Made by a program: the position numbers and the translations under genes
DNA from: Silvania confinis
Lineage (GTDB): Bacteria; Pseudomonadota; Gammaproteobacteria; Enterobacterales; Enterobacteriaceae
NCBI RefSeq assembly: GCF_025564085.1
Contig: NZ_JAMGZJ010000076.1
Span: 186,001 to 250,000, forward strand
DNA length: 64,000 nt
Direction of reading: 5' to 3'
The notes under the pieces: generated by a model
The model's input: only the letters and a program-made list of their open reading frames with translations
Database searches by the model: none
What the model was told of the DNA's origin: nothing
Part shown: positions 10,453 to 20,293 of the stretch, in pieces
How the letters are laid out: every line of letters starts with the position of its first letter
Numbering within the stretch: position 1 is the stretch's first letter

Positions 10453-11316
10453 TTATTCCCCCTGCTGCTCCAGGGCATACTTATACAGCGCATTCTTCTT
10501 CACGCCGTGGATCTCCGCTGCCAGCGCTGCCGCTTTCTTCAGCGGTAACTCCGTCTGCAGGAGGGCCAGGGTACGTAGCGCATCAGCTGGCAATGCATCT
10601 TCCTGCGCCTTATGCCCTTCGACGATCAACACCATCTCGCCCTTACGGCGGTTATCATCTTCTTTCACCCACGCCAGCAGCTCGCCAACCGGCAGGCCGT
10701 GAATGGTTTCCCAGGTTTTGGTCAGCTCACGCGCCAGCACCACGTAACGCGCCTCTCCCCAGACGGCCACCATGTCTTCCAGGCTCTCCAGCAGGCGGTG
10801 GGTGGATTCATAGAAAATCAGCGTGCGCGGTTCGGCTTCAAGCTCTTTCAGCACATCACGACGGCCTTTCGATTTAGCGGGCAGGAACCCTTCGTAGCAG
10901 AAGCGGTCTGACGGTAGGCCCGCCGCACTTAATGCGGCAATGGCGGCGCACGGCCCCGGCAATGGCACCACCCGGATGCCCGCTTCGCGGCAGGTGCGCA
11001 CCAGATGGTAGCCAGGGTCATTGATCAGCGGCGTCCCGGCATCGGAGACTAACGCGATGTTCTGTCCCTCTTTCAGCTTCGCCACCAGGGTGTCAGCTTT
11101 TTGTTGCTCATTGTGATCGTGCAGGGCAAACATGCGGGCGTTAATCGCGAAATGTTGCAACAGCAGGCCAGTATGACGGGTGTCTTCAGCCGCAATAAGA
11201 TCAACGTCTTGCAATACGGTCAGTGCACGGTGGGTAATATCAGACAAATTCCCGATGGGAGTAGGTACAATAAAGAGCTGACCCTGAGAATTATCTGCCG
11301 TTTCGTGTTGTTTCAT
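10453..11316 (-). CDS. rsmI: 16S rRNA (cytidine-1402-2'-O)-methyltransferase RsmI
   Basis: S-adenosylmethionine-dependent methyltransferase that adds the 2'-O-methyl group to C1402 in the ribosomal P site. It has 287 residues with the tetrapyrrole-methylase fold; signature stretches are [33 protein letters not shown] and PLPGPCA. The C-terminal GVKKNALYK tail matches the E. coli protein. It is divergent from lpoA with a 62-bp gap, the usual arrangement. Confidence 0.97.
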   Translation of the reverse strand: MKQHETADNSQGQLFIVPTPIGNLSDITHRALTVLQDVDLIAAEDTRHTGLLLQHFAINARMFALHDHNEQQKADTLVAKLKEGQNIALVSDAGTPLINDPGYHLVRTCREAGIRVVPLPGPCAAIAALSAAGLPSDRFCYEGFLPAKSKGRRDVLKELEAEPRTLIFYESTHRLLESLEDMVAVWGEARYVVLARELTKTWETIHGLPVGELLAWVKEDDNRRKGEMVLIVEGHKAQEDALPADALRTLALLQTELPLKKAAALAAEIHGVKKNALYKYALEQQGE

Positions 11317-11378
11317 TGTTTCATCCGTATTGCCGATTTAATATTGAGCATTGCGTAAAAAATATCACTGGATACAGT

Positions 11379-13439
11379 ATGGTACCCTTAACGTTTCTTC
11401 GTAAGAAAGTCACGCGCAGCCTTCCGCTGGTGCTGGCAGCCCTCATCTTTGCTGGCTGCGGTACGCAGGCGCCCGATCAAAGTGCTGCCCACATGGCGGG
11501 TACAGCGCAGGCTGATTCCGGCTTCTACCTGCACCAGATGGAGCAGAGCGCAAATGATACCCGGATCAACTGGCAATTACTCGCCATTCGTGCACTGCTG
11601 AAAGAAGGTAAAACCCAGCGCGCCGCCGAACTGTTTAACCAACTGCCGCAAACCATAAGCGACAGCCAGCGCCGCGAGCAGTCACTGCTGGCCGCCGAAC
11701 TGAAGGTTGCGCAGAACGATGCCGCCGGGGCGAAAAAGATCCTCGCCGATATCGACATCAGCGCGCTGGATAAAAACCAACAGGCGCGTTTCTGGCAAGC
11801 TGGCATTGCCGCTGAACAAGGACGCCCTTCCCTGACTCTGCTGCGCGCCCTGATCGCCCAGGAGCCGCTGCTCGCCGGAGCCGATAAACAGAAAAATATC
11901 GATGCAACCTGGCAGGCGCTCTCCGCCATGAACCCGGATCAGGCCAACGCGCTGGTGATCAACGCCGATGAAAATGTCCTGCAGGGCTGGCTGGATCTGC
12001 AGCGCGTCTGGTTCGATAACCGCAATGACCCGGATATGCTGAAAGCCGGGATCCGCGACTGGCAAACCCGCTATCCGAACAACCCAGGGGCGACTCTGCT
12101 GCCAACCCAGTTGGTGAATGTGCAGAACTTCAAACCGGCCTCCACCAGCAAAATTGCGCTGCTGCTGCCGTTGAGCGGCCAGGCCGCCGTCTTCGGCCGC
12201 ACCATCCAGCAGGGTTTTGAAGCGGCGAAAAATGGCACCACCGCTGTTGCAGGCGACGCCGTACCCGCCCAGGTGGCGCAGGCCGCCAACACAGGTGATG
12301 TGGTCAGCCCGTCAGCAGCGGAAACCGGCGATCTGACCGGCGCCCAACCTGTCGCAGCACAACAACCTGTCGCCGCACCACAAGACAGCGTACAGGCGCC
12401 GGTTCAGGCCCCTGTCACTGCCGAGGCGACACAGGCCGTGAGCCCATCGCCCGTTGCCGCCAACCCGGCTGCCGAGCTGAAAGTGTATGACACCAGCGCG
12501 CAACCGCTGAGCCAGGTGCTGGCTCAGGTTCAGCAGGATGGGGCCAGCATTGTGGTTGGCCCGTTGCTGAAAGGTAACGTTGAAGAGCTGATGAAAAGCA
12601 ACACCCCGCTGAACGTGCTGGCGCTGAACCAGCCTGAGCAAGTGCAGAACCGTCCAAACGTCTGCTACTTCGCCCTGTCGCCAGAAGATGAAGCCCGCGA
12701 TGCCGCGCGCCACATCCACCAGCAGGGTAAACAAGCTCCACTGCTGCTGACGCCGCGCAGCGAGCTGGGCGAACGTGTCGCTTCCGCCTTTGCCAGCGAG
12801 TGGCAACATCTGGGCGGCGGTATCGTCCTGCAGCAAAAATTTGGCTCGCTGTCCGAGCTGAAAATGGGCGTTAACGGCGGGTCCGGCATTGCCCTAAGCG
12901 GCAGCCCAATCGCGTCCAGCCTGCCGCAGCAGCAGAGCGTAACCGTCGGCGGCCTGACCATCCCAGCCCCGCCAACCGACGCGCAAATCAGCGGCGGTGG
13001 CGCTGTGGACGCGGCCTATATCGTGGCAACCCCGGACGAAATCGCCTTTATCAAACCGATGATTGCGATGCGTAACGGCAGCCAGAGCGGTGCCACGCTG
13101 TACGCCAGCTCCCGCAGCGCACAGGGCACCGCCGGGCCGGACTTTCGTCTTGAAATGGAAGGCCTGCAGTACAGCGAAATCCCAATGCTTGCGGGCAGCA
13201 ATCCCCAGCTGATGCAGCAGGCGCTCAGCAGCGTGCGTAACGACTACTCGCTGGCACGCCTGTACGCCATGGGCGCTGACGCCTGGGCGCTGGCAAATCA
13301 CTTCACCCAGATGCGCCAGGTGCTGGGCTTCCAGATTAACGGCAACACCGGCGATCTTACCGCCACTCAGGATTGCGTGATTAACAGGAAGTTATCATGG
13401 CTCAAATACCAGCAGGGACAGGTCGTTCCGGCCAGTTAA
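11379..13439 (+). CDS. lpoA: penicillin-binding protein activator LpoA
   Basis: Outer-membrane lipoprotein that reaches through the periplasm to activate the transpeptidase of PBP1A (MrcA). It has 686 residues, a little longer than E. coli (678). The lipobox IFAGC puts the acylated cysteine at C27. Residues up to about 250 are the TPR-like N domain; a Leu/periplasmic-binding-like C domain follows. Between them, residues about 290-370 form an Ala/Gln/Pro/Val-rich low-complexity insert with [10 protein letters not shown]-type repeats. I chose the ATG at 11379, which gives a proper signal peptide; the frame stays open 21 codons upstream. Confidence 0.96.
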   Translation: MVPLTFLRKKVTRSLPLVLAALIFAGCGTQAPDQSAAHMAGTAQADSGFYLHQMEQSANDTRINWQLLAIRALLKEGKTQRAAELFNQLPQTISDSQRREQSLLAAELKVAQNDAAGAKKILADIDISALDKNQQARFWQAGIAAEQGRPSLTLLRALIAQEPLLAGADKQKNIDATWQALSAMNPDQANALVINADENVLQGWLDLQRVWFDNRNDPDMLKAGIRDWQTRYPNNPGATLLPTQLVNVQNFKPASTSKIALLLPLSGQAAVFGRTIQQGFEAAKNGTTAVAGDAVPAQVAQAANTGDVVSPSAAETGDLTGAQPVAAQQPVAAPQDSVQAPVQAPVTAEATQAVSPSPVAANPAAELKVYDTSAQPLSQVLAQVQQDGASIVVGPLLKGNVEELMKSNTPLNVLALNQPEQVQNRPNVCYFALSPEDEARDAARHIHQQGKQAPLLLTPRSELGERVASAFASEWQHLGGGIVLQQKFGSLSELKMGVNGGSGIALSGSPIASSLPQQQSVTVGGLTIPAPPTDAQISGGGAVDAAYIVATPDEIAFIKPMIAMRNGSQSGATLYASSRSAQGTAGPDFRLEMEGLQYSEIPMLAGSNPQLMQQALSSVRNDYSLARLYAMGADAWALANHFTQMRQVLGFQINGNTGDLTATQDCVINRKLSWLKYQQGQVVPAS

Positions 13440-13792
13440 CCCGCAAACAGACCGGCGCCGCGTGGGAGTTACAGGCACGTCGCTGGCTTGAGCGCAAAGG
13501 ACTGCGTTTTATCGCCGCGAACATACACGGGCGCGGCGGTGAAATTGACCTCATTATGCAAGACGGCCCGGTGATCGTGTTTATCGAGGTGCGCTATCGC
13601 CAGTCATCACAATTTGGCGGTGCCGCCGCCAGCGTCACCCGGGCCAAGCAGCAAAAATTATTACACACCGCCCAGTTGTGGCTTGCCCGGCAGAATGGGA
13701 GCTTTGATACTGTGGATTGCCGGTTCGATGTGGTAGCCTTCACCGGCAACGCCATCGAATGGCTCAAAAACGCCTTCGGCGAAGACGCGTAA
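13397..13792 (+). CDS. yraN: UPF0102 family protein YraN
   Basis: A 131-residue protein of the UPF0102 family, which has a predicted restriction-endonuclease-like fold. The core motif is GGEIDLIM followed by VFIEVRYR, the E-D-ExK-like pattern of nucleases. Its biochemical role is not established. It overlaps the last 43 bp of lpoA in another frame, and this overlap is also found in E. coli, pointing to translational coupling. Confidence 0.93.
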   Translation: MAQIPAGTGRSGQLTRKQTGAAWELQARRWLERKGLRFIAANIHGRGGEIDLIMQDGPVIVFIEVRYRQSSQFGGAAASVTRAKQQKLLHTAQLWLARQNGSFDTVDCRFDVVAFTGNAIEWLKNAFGEDA

Positions 13793-13813
13793 ATCAGATC
13801 GTTAAGGGATACT

Positions 13814-14404
13814 GTGCTCGAAAGAATTAAGGCTTGCTTCACGGAAAGCATTCAGACTCAGATTGCAGCGGCAGAAGCGCTGCCGGACGCCATTTCCCGC
13901 GCGGCGATGACACTGGTGCAATCCCTGCTTAACGGCAACAAAATCCTCTGTTGTGGCAACGGCACATCGGCCGCCAACGCCCAGCATTTTGCTGCCAGTA
14001 TGATTAACCGTTTTGAAACTGAGCGTCCCAGTTTACCTGCCCTTGCACTTAATACCGATAATGTGGTCTTAACGGCGATTGCTAACGATCGTCTTCATGA
14101 CGAGATCTACGCCAAGCAGGTCCGCGCGTTAGGACATGCCGGTGATGTTCTGCTGGCTATCTCCACGCGCGGTAACAGCCGCGACATCGTAAAAGCCGTT
14201 GAGGCTGCCGTCACCCGCGATATGACCATTGTCGCACTGACCGGCTACGACGGCGGCGAGCTGGCCGGGCTGTTAGGCCCGCATGATGTTGAGATCCGCA
14301 TTCCCTCCCACCGCAGCGCGCGTATTCAGGAAATGCACATGCTGACGGTGAACTGTTTGTGCGATCTGATTGATAACACGCTTTTCCCTCACCAGGATGA
14401 TTAA
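13814..14404 (+). CDS. diaA: DnaA initiator-associating protein DiaA
   Basis: Cytoplasmic SIS-domain protein of 196 residues that forms a tetramer, binds DnaA and promotes timely initiation at oriC. It has the phosphosugar-isomerase motif [13 protein letters not shown] at about 48-60 and is nearly identical to E. coli DiaA. The start codon is GTG, with TAAGGGATACT upstream. It lies 21 bp after yraN in the lpoA-yraN-diaA-dolP run. GmhA is a paralogue but differs in sequence. Confidence 0.96.
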   Translation: MLERIKACFTESIQTQIAAAEALPDAISRAAMTLVQSLLNGNKILCCGNGTSAANAQHFAASMINRFETERPSLPALALNTDNVVLTAIANDRLHDEIYAKQVRALGHAGDVLLAISTRGNSRDIVKAVEAAVTRDMTIVALTGYDGGELAGLLGPHDVEIRIPSHRSARIQEMHMLTVNCLCDLIDNTLFPHQDD

Positions 14405-14413
14405 GGAGTTTAC

Positions 14414-14989
14414 ATGAAGGCATTTTCGCCCCTCGCAGTCCTTATTTCTGCACTGCTGCTTCAGGGATGTGTTGCTGCAGCGGTCGTGGGTACCGCGGCG
14501 GTCAGCACCAAAGCCGCAACTGACCCGCGTTCAGTGGGCACGCAGGTAGATGACAGCACGCTGGAGCTGCGCGTAAACAGCGCATTATCCAAAGACCAGC
14601 AGATCAAGAAAGACGCACGCATTAACGTCACCGCTTATCAGGGCAAAGTGCTGCTGGCGGGCCAAGCACCGAATACCGAACTCGCCGCCCGAGCGAAGCA
14701 AATCGCGATGGGTGTAGAGGGGACAACCGAGGTGTTTAACGAAGTGCGCCAGGGCCAGCCGATTGGCCTGGGAACGGCGTCGAACGATACCTGGATCACC
14801 ACTAAAGTGCGCTCCCAGCTGTTGGGCAGCGATCAGGTGAAATCGTCGAATGTGAAAGTGACCACCGAGAATGGCGAAGTGTTCCTGCTTGGCCTGGTGA
14901 CCGACCGTGAAGGCAAAGCAGCGGCCGATCTCGCCAGCCGGGTGAGCGGCGTTAAGCACGTCACCACTGCCTTTACCTATCTCAAGTAA
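14414..14989 (+). CDS. dolP: outer-membrane lipoprotein DolP (division/outer-membrane stress)
   Basis: BON-domain lipoprotein of 191 residues needed for outer-membrane integrity; it localises to the division site and supports the BAM complex in E. coli. The lipobox LLQGC puts the acylated cysteine at C19. Two BON domains follow, at about 47-115 and 125-191. An AAGGAG ribosome site precedes the ATG. It was formerly called YraP. No YraQ permease gene follows here, in contrast to E. coli. Confidence 0.95.
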   Translation: MKAFSPLAVLISALLLQGCVAAAVVGTAAVSTKAATDPRSVGTQVDDSTLELRVNSALSKDQQIKKDARINVTAYQGKVLLAGQAPNTELAARAKQIAMGVEGTTEVFNEVRQGQPIGLGTASNDTWITTKVRSQLLGSDQVKSSNVKVTTENGEVFLLGLVTDREGKAAADLASRVSGVKHVTTAFTYLK

Positions 14990-14996
14990 CTCTGCC

Positions 14997-15027
14997 TTGC
15001 GCCCTCTGCATTCAGGAGAGGGCGCAA
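14997..15027. terminator. bidirectional hairpin between dolP and yraR
   Basis: A perfect 11-bp stem TTGCGCCCTCT / AGAGGGCGCAA with a 9-base loop lies in the gap between the convergent dolP and yraR stop codons. There is no T tract on either side, so termination may be Rho-assisted, or the hairpin may protect 3' ends. Confidence 0.55.
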
Positions 15028-15031
15028 CACA

Positions 15032-15676
15032 TCATCCTTCACCCTGCGCCATCTCCCGCAGTTTTGCCGAAGGAATGATCGTTGTCCCGGGCGGTGCCGC
15101 AGTCAGTGCCTCTTTTAGCATCACCTGCGCCACGTCGCGGGCATCAATCGACTTCCAGTTACCCGGCAACAGACGGAACACCGGCGCAAACAGCGATTCA
15201 CTGAAGCGATGCTTTTCCCGATCCCCCAGCAGCATCGACGGACGCACAATGGTCAGCCGCTCCCACTGCTGGGCAATCAGCGCCTCTTCCATTTTCCCTT
15301 TCACTTTGTTGTAGAAGAACGGCGAGTGCGCGTTGGCTCCTATTGCGCTGACTACCAGCATGTGTTTTGCCCCGAGCCGTTTGCCGGTCAGCGCCGTATC
15401 CACCACCAGGGTGTAATCGGCATGGATAAAGGCCTCTTTGCTGCCCGCCTCGCGCTTCGTGGTGCCCAGACAACAAAAGACAATATCCACCGGATCCTGA
15501 ACCTGTGCCAGAGCGTCAGTGAGCTGGGGATCGTGCGGGTTAAAGACCCCGTCAATATCCCCCAGTGGTCGCCGCGTAGGTGCCGCGATATAGTTGAACT
15601 TCCGCTCCTGAATCAGCATCCGCAGCAGATGCCCTCCCACCAGACCGGTGGCGCCGGTAATTAAAACCTGACTCAT
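15032..15676 (-). CDS. yraR: predicted NAD(P)-binding Rossmann protein YraR
   Basis: A 214-residue atypical short-chain dehydrogenase-like protein with the nucleotide-binding motif GATGLVGG at 7-14. It resembles the NmrA/TIP30 group, which often lacks enzyme activity; its function is unknown. I place the start at the ATG complementary to 15674-15676, preceded by AAAGGAGGAA; the frame is open 37 codons further but without a better site. It is convergent with dolP. Confidence 0.9.
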   Translation of the reverse strand: MSQVLITGATGLVGGHLLRMLIQERKFNYIAAPTRRPLGDIDGVFNPHDPQLTDALAQVQDPVDIVFCCLGTTKREAGSKEAFIHADYTLVVDTALTGKRLGAKHMLVVSAIGANAHSPFFYNKVKGKMEEALIAQQWERLTIVRPSMLLGDREKHRFSESLFAPVFRLLPGNWKSIDARDVAQVMLKEALTAAPPGTTIIPSAKLREMAQGEG

Positions 15677-15802
15677 GATTCCTCCTTTGCAGATTAGTCC
15701 GTATGCGATTTGATGCATTTCAACCACACTGAGTAGTCTTATCGGTAAGTATTTACCACTCACCGAAAAAAAGCTGTCTGAAGCCAAAACAACGGAGGAA
15801 AC

Positions 15803-16321
15803 ATGAGCAAGAAAATAGCGGTCTTGATCACCGACGAGTTTGAAGATTCAGAATTCACCTCGCCTGCCGAGGCGTTTCGCTTAGCGGGGCACGAGGTGAT
15901 TACGATCGATAAAGAGGCCGGGAAAACGGTGAAAGGCCACAAAGGCGAGGCCAGCGTCACCATCGACAAGGCCATTGACGATGTCAATCCGGCTGATTTT
16001 GATGCCCTGCTGCTGCCCGGAGGGCACTCCCCGGACACCCTGCGCGGCGACGAACGCTTCGTCACCTTCACCCGCGATTTTGTCGCTTCCGGGAAACCGG
16101 TGTTTGCCATCTGTCATGGCCCGCAGCTGCTGATCAGCGCCGAAGTGGTGCGCGGTCGTAAACTCACGGCGGTGAAGCCGATCGTTATCGATCTGAAAAA
16201 CGCCGGCGCGGATTTTTACGATCAGGAAGTGGTGGTCGACAAGGATCAGCTGGTGACCAGCCGAACCCCGGACGATCTGCCCGCCTTTAATCGCGAAGCG
16301 TTGCGCTTACTCGGGGCGTAG
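15803..16321 (+). CDS. yhbO: protein/nucleotide deglycase YhbO, DJ-1/PfpI family
   Basis: Cytoplasmic 172-residue enzyme of the DJ-1/PfpI superfamily, reported in E. coli to protect against oxidative and glycation stress. The nucleophile elbow is C104-H105 in FAICHGPQ, with the upstream acidic residue E18-type motif DEFEDSEF and the LLPGGHSPD loop. The start follows GGAGGAAAC. The 3' end overlaps yhbP on the other strand by 15 bp. Confidence 0.94.
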   Translation: MSKKIAVLITDEFEDSEFTSPAEAFRLAGHEVITIDKEAGKTVKGHKGEASVTIDKAIDDVNPADFDALLLPGGHSPDTLRGDERFVTFTRDFVASGKPVFAICHGPQLLISAEVVRGRKLTAVKPIVIDLKNAGADFYDQEVVVDKDQLVTSRTPDDLPAFNREALRLLGA

Positions 16322-16735
16322 CCAGTGCAGTTTTGTACCAAAGCCCAGGGTGTTGTCGGTGAACTTGAGTTCGTCGAGGCGAATTTCCCATACCGGGGCT
16401 GACAGCGCCAGCGCCACCGGAAAGCGACGATTATAGTGCTTACGCTTAGCGTCGCTTTCCTCCCCTTCCAGGCGGCGAATTTCCCCTTTGAACTGCAGCC
16501 CGCGGATCAGCGCCACGGTTTTCGGCTGCCCGTTGACCGTGCCTGCCACCTTCGCCTGTTTACCGGTCATCTGCGCGTGACGGGTCTTATCTTCACTCAG
16601 AACATAGAACGCCACATGCTGCGGATCGTAGTAGTAAAAGGCGTTGGCGCACCACATCTCCTCTTCCTGGTGTACGCACCAGGTGACGACGTGCTGCTTC
16701 GCCAGCCAGCGGTTGATGGCGGCCAGAGTTTCCAT
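16307..16735 (-). CDS. yhbP: UPF0306 family protein YhbP
   Basis: A 142-residue protein of the UPF0306 family with the split-barrel, FMN-binding-like fold seen in pyridoxamine-oxidase-type proteins. Conserved segments are [18 protein letters not shown] and [20 protein letters not shown]. No reaction is known. It ends inside the yhbO 3' end (tail-to-tail overlap), so the two mRNAs are complementary at their ends. Confidence 0.88.
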   Translation of the reverse strand: METLAAINRWLAKQHVVTWCVHQEEEMWCANAFYYYDPQHVAFYVLSEDKTRHAQMTGKQAKVAGTVNGQPKTVALIRGLQFKGEIRRLEGEESDAKRKHYNRRFPVALALSAPVWEIRLDELKFTDNTLGFGTKLHWLRPE

Positions 16736-16791
16736 TTCGCTTCTCTCTCGTGCTAAGGTGCGTTCACCTTAACATACTGAATCTGTCCGCC

Positions 16792-17091
16792 GTGTGCTGG
16801 TTTCTCTATCTGGTCCGAACCGCTGATAATGCGCTGTATACCGGCATCACCACTGATGTCGCGCGTCGCTTTCTGCAACATCAAACAGGAAAAGGGGCGA
16901 AGGCGCTGAGAGGCAAAGGCGAACTGACGCTGGCCTTTTCTGCCATCGTGGGTGAACGCTCGCTTGCGCTGAGACTGGAATACCGCATAAAACAGCTGAC
17001 GAAGCGCCAGAAAGAGCGCCTCGTCGCCGGGGACGGGTCGTTTGAGGCGCTACGCGAGAGCCTGCAAACGTCGCTGATTAAAAGCGATTGA
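16792..17091 (+). CDS. yhbQ: GIY-YIG nuclease-superfamily protein YhbQ
   Basis: A small single-domain protein with the GIY-YIG fold: [17 protein letters not shown] carries the two halves of the motif, and the conserved arginine and glutamate follow in RRFLQHQ and ALRLEYR. Its role is unsettled; UPF0213 members may act on DNA or RNA. I use the GTG at 16792, giving 99 residues (MCWFLYL) close to the 100 of E. coli; the frame is open 14 codons upstream, and neither start has a strong ribosome site. Confidence 0.85.
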   Translation: MCWFLYLVRTADNALYTGITTDVARRFLQHQTGKGAKALRGKGELTLAFSAIVGERSLALRLEYRIKQLTKRQKERLVAGDGSFEALRESLQTSLIKSD

Positions 17092-17581
17092 AGTGGTCGT
17101 GATACTCTACCAGGCCGCTGACACCGTTCAGGGCATCGTCCGCCAGGCCATGCAGCTGGAAGGCCATTTCGGTGCCCGGCCAGCGGCAGTGCAGATCGTA
17201 GTTCGCTGCTTTCTCAAAGCCTAAACGGCTATAAAAGGCCGGATCGCCCAGCGTCACGACCGCCGCATAACCAAATTCGTTCAGCGAATCGAGCCCTTCA
17301 TAGACCAACTGGCGCGCCAAACCTTGTCCACGGTAATTCTCATCAACGGCCAACGGCGCCATGCCAACCCACTGCAGCTCTTCACCCTGTACGCTAACGG
17401 GGCTAAAAGCGACGTAGCCAACCACCTGGCCTTCATCGTCGGTAGCGACCAGGCCTAGTGTAATCAGGCCGTCTTCACGAAGATCCTGCACCAGTCGCGC
17501 TTCGCCGTCACTTTCGAACGTCCGGCGTAATAACGCATCAATACCCGGCGCATCGATCCCAATTTCAACTCGAATCAGCAT
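17078..17581 (-). CDS. yhbS: GNAT-family N-acetyltransferase YhbS
   Basis: A 167-residue GCN5-related acetyltransferase. The acetyl-CoA motif A is visible as [19 protein letters not shown] at about 74-92. The substrate is unknown from sequence. Its start overlaps the ubiT stop (ATGCTGA), implying coupling with ubiT, and its 3' end overlaps yhbQ by 14 bp tail to tail. Confidence 0.88.
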   Translation of the reverse strand: MLIRVEIGIDAPGIDALLRRTFESDGEARLVQDLREDGLITLGLVATDDEGQVVGYVAFSPVSVQGEELQWVGMAPLAVDENYRGQGLARQLVYEGLDSLNEFGYAAVVTLGDPAFYSRLGFEKAANYDLHCRWPGTEMAFQLHGLADDALNGVSGLVEYHDHFNRF

Positions 17582-18099
17582 GGCTCACCTACAGAAGTGT
17601 GTTTACTTTCCGGCGGAGTGTTTAAACCCGCCTCGACAAAATCGGCCATTTGCAGCAACGCCATGCGCAGCGCCTTTGGCATCTGCTCCAGTTCAATCGC
17701 ATCCATCAGATTTTTGACGTACAGCCCTAGCTCCGTATCGCCTTCAATCACCAGACGGCGCTGGAAAAAGAGCGTATCAGGATCCTGCTTACGCGCTGCG
17801 ATCATCAGCAGATCGCTGGCGTTAGCGCTAAAACTGACGTCTGCATCGGCCGATTCACGTACGATAAGTTGACCGTTATCGACCGAGGTGTACCAGCGTA
17901 GGCCAATATCCCGCACGTCGATACTTAACCAGCGTCCTTCCAGAAATTCCAGCTCGCCCTCCGCCAGCGCCTGGCGAAATTGCCAGCTCAGCACCTGCTC
18001 CAGCACCTGGCGCTTAAGCGCAAACGGTGCCAGCTTGACCGGTACGCTCAACAGCGACGGGCCAACGTGGACGAGACGTGAACGCAGTTTATCCAGCAC
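17575..18099 (-). CDS. ubiT: ubiquinone anaerobic biosynthesis accessory factor UbiT
   Basis: SCP2-domain lipid-binding protein needed for ubiquinone synthesis without oxygen, working with UbiU-UbiV encoded divergently next door. It has 174 residues starting at GTG (complement of 18097-18099, MLDKLRS), matching the E. coli protein. AGGGAG lies eight bases from this GTG but only two from an ATG two codons earlier, which is why I prefer GTG. The strongly conserved SCP2 core is PDTLFFQRRLVIEGDTELG. Formerly YhbT. Confidence 0.92.
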   Translation of the reverse strand: MLDKLRSRLVHVGPSLLSVPVKLAPFALKRQVLEQVLSWQFRQALAEGELEFLEGRWLSIDVRDIGLRWYTSVDNGQLIVRESADADVSFSANASDLLMIAARKQDPDTLFFQRRLVIEGDTELGLYVKNLMDAIELEQMPKALRMALLQMADFVEAGLNTPPESKHTSVGEPC

Positions 18100-18320
18100 G
18101 AGCATTACTCCCTGATATCTATAGTTCCAATATTTTGCCATATCCAGTCGACGGTATAGCGGCGTAAATCAACAAACTGACATCCGGCGTAATTCAATAT
18201 TGGTGTCATCAATACGCCATTAGCTGCCTTAAATCAAAAATTGTCGCCAGATGGTTAATTAAAATCCCTCCTCGATAACAATTTTACCGCCCTCTGGGGC
18301 GGTAAACGCCAGGATAAATT
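18100..18320. promoter_or_regulatory. ubiT-ubiU divergent control region
   Basis: This 221-bp AT-rich gap separates ubiT from ubiUV. In E. coli ubiUV is induced by FNR. Here ATCAA half-sites are seen at 18208-18212 and 18233-18237, the first preceded by an imperfect TTGG at 18200-18203, but no full TTGAT-N4-ATCAA palindrome is present, so I do not call a firm FNR box. Confidence 0.35.
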
Positions 18321-19316
18321 ATGGAGCTGCTCTGCCCTGCTGGAAATCTACCGGCGCTTAAGGCGGCCATCGAAAACGGTGCCGATGCGGTTTATATCGG
18401 GCTGAAGGACGATACCAATGCCCGTCATTTCGCTGGACTGAATTTTACCGAGAAAAAACTGCAGGAAGCGGTGAGCTTTGTGCATCAGCATCGCCGCAAG
18501 CTGCATATCGCGATCAATACCTTTGCGCACCCGGACGGCTATCAACGCTGGCAGCGGGCGGTGGATATGGCCGCCCAACTGGGTGCCGATGCCCTGATCC
18601 TTGCCGACCTCGCCATGCTGGAGTATGCCGCTGAACGTTACCCGCATATTGAGCGCCATGTCTCGGTTCAGGCATCGGCCACCAATGAAGAGGCTATTCG
18701 CTTTTACCATCGTCACTTCGACGTGGCGCGCGTGGTGCTGCCGCGCGTGCTCTCTATTCATCAGGTTAAGCAACTGGCGCGCGTGACGCCGGTCCCGCTG
18801 GAGGTGTTTGCCTTTGGCAGCCTGTGCATTATGGCCGAAGGCCGTTGCTACCTTTCCTCTTACTTAACCGGCGAATCGCCAAACACCGTGGGTGCCTGCT
18901 CCCCGGCCCGCTATGTGCGCTGGCAGCAAACGCCACAGGGGCTGGAGTCACGCCTGAACGAGGTTTTGATCGACCGCTATCAGGACGACGAAAACGCTGG
19001 ATACCCGACGCTGTGCAAAGGTCGCTATCGGGTGGATGGCGAGCTGTACCACGCGCTGGAAGAGCCGACCAGCCTGAACACGCTGGAACTGCTGCCGGAA
19101 CTGCTGGCAGCTAACATTGCGTCGGTGAAAATTGAAGGCCGTCAGCGCAGCCCGGCATACGTCAGCCAGGTGGCGAAAGTGTGGCGCCAGGCGATCGATC
19201 GCTGTATGGCGGACCCACAGCACTATGCCCCGCAGTCCGCCTGGATGGAAGCACTCGGATCCTTGTCCGAAGGCACTCAGACTACGCTTGGTGCCTATCA
19301 CCGTAAATGGCAGTGA
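18321..19316 (+). CDS. ubiU: ubiquinone O2-independent hydroxylase subunit UbiU
   Basis: Peptidase-U32-family protein of 331 residues that forms a heterodimer with UbiV and carries a [4Fe-4S] cluster; the pair hydroxylates ubiquinone precursors in the absence of oxygen. All four cluster cysteines of the E. coli protein are at the same positions: C169 and C176 (GSLCIMAEGRC), C193 (GACSP) and C232 (LCKGRY). It begins MELLCPAGNL, typical of the family. ubiV follows after 8 bp. Confidence 0.96.
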   Translation: MELLCPAGNLPALKAAIENGADAVYIGLKDDTNARHFAGLNFTEKKLQEAVSFVHQHRRKLHIAINTFAHPDGYQRWQRAVDMAAQLGADALILADLAMLEYAAERYPHIERHVSVQASATNEEAIRFYHRHFDVARVVLPRVLSIHQVKQLARVTPVPLEVFAFGSLCIMAEGRCYLSSYLTGESPNTVGACSPARYVRWQQTPQGLESRLNEVLIDRYQDDENAGYPTLCKGRYRVDGELYHALEEPTSLNTLELLPELLAANIASVKIEGRQRSPAYVSQVAKVWRQAIDRCMADPQHYAPQSAWMEALGSLSEGTQTTLGAYHRKWQ

Positions 19317-19324
19317 GATAACGC

Positions 19325-20203
19325 ATGAAATATTCATTAGGACCGGTGCTGTACTACTGGTCAAAAGAGACGCTGGAGGATTTCTACCAGCAGGCGGCGA
19401 ACAGCCAGGCCGACGTGATTTATCTCGGCGAAGCGGTGTGCAGCAAACGCCGCGCCACTAAAGTGGGCGATTGGCTGGAGATGGCGAAAAACCTGGCGGA
19501 CAGCGGCAAGCAGGTGGTGCTGTCCACGCTGGCACTGGTGCAGGCTTCGTCTGAGCTGAATGAGCTGAAACGCTATGTCGATAACGGTGATTTTCTGCTG
19601 GAAGCCAGCGACCTGGGGGTGGTGAATCTGTGCGCCGAGCGTAAGCTGCCGTTTGTCGCCGGGCACGCGCTGAACTGCTATAACGCCGTCACCCTGCGCC
19701 TGCTGCTCAAGCAGGGCATGACGCGCTGGTGCATGCCGGTAGAACTTTCCCGCGACTGGCTGGTTAACGTATTAACTCAGTGCGACGAGCTGGGTATCCG
19801 CAATCAGTTCGAAGTCGAGGTGCTGAGTTACGGGCATCTGCCGCTGGCGTACTCTGCCCGCTGCTTTACCGCGCGTTCAGAAAATCTGCCAAAAGATGAA
19901 TGTGAGACCTGCTGCATCAAATACCCTAACGGGCGCAGCATGCTGTCACAGGAGAATCAGCAGGTGTTTGTGCTGAACGGCATTCAGACCATGAGCGGCT
20001 ACGTGTACAACCTGGGTAATGAGCTGGCCTCAATGAAAGGGCTGGTGGATATGGTCCGCCTGTCGCCGTTGGGCACCGATACCTTGGCGATGATTGATGC
20101 CTTCCGTGCGAATGAAAACGGCACCTCCCCGCTGCCCCTGACTGCAAACAGCGAGTGCAACGGCTACTGGAAGCGGCTGGCCGGGCTGGAGCTGCAAGAG
20201 TAA
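19325..20203 (+). CDS. ubiV: ubiquinone O2-independent hydroxylase subunit UbiV
   Basis: Second U32-family subunit of 292 residues, also binding a [4Fe-4S] cluster. Cysteines C39, C180, C193 and C197 match the known ligands (YLGEAVCSKR; ARCFTAR; ECETCCIKY). It pairs with UbiU, whose gene is 8 bp upstream, in anaerobic ubiquinone synthesis used for nitrate respiration and related growth. No frameshift or truncation. Confidence 0.96.
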   Translation: MKYSLGPVLYYWSKETLEDFYQQAANSQADVIYLGEAVCSKRRATKVGDWLEMAKNLADSGKQVVLSTLALVQASSELNELKRYVDNGDFLLEASDLGVVNLCAERKLPFVAGHALNCYNAVTLRLLLKQGMTRWCMPVELSRDWLVNVLTQCDELGIRNQFEVEVLSYGHLPLAYSARCFTARSENLPKDECETCCIKYPNGRSMLSQENQQVFVLNGIQTMSGYVYNLGNELASMKGLVDMVRLSPLGTDTLAMIDAFRANENGTSPLPLTANSECNGYWKRLAGLELQE

Positions 20204-20293
20204 AGGATGAAGTGTAAAAGCTCACTTTGTTAACAACGGTTATCATTTTTTAATGCACTATTAAAAGATTCGCCGTCGACAAAGTGAGCTGTT

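Noticed and set aside
18190-18240. FNR boxes before ubiU
   Set aside because: Only ATCAA half-sites were found; no palindrome with correct spacing. FNR control is expected from E. coli but not shown by this sequence.
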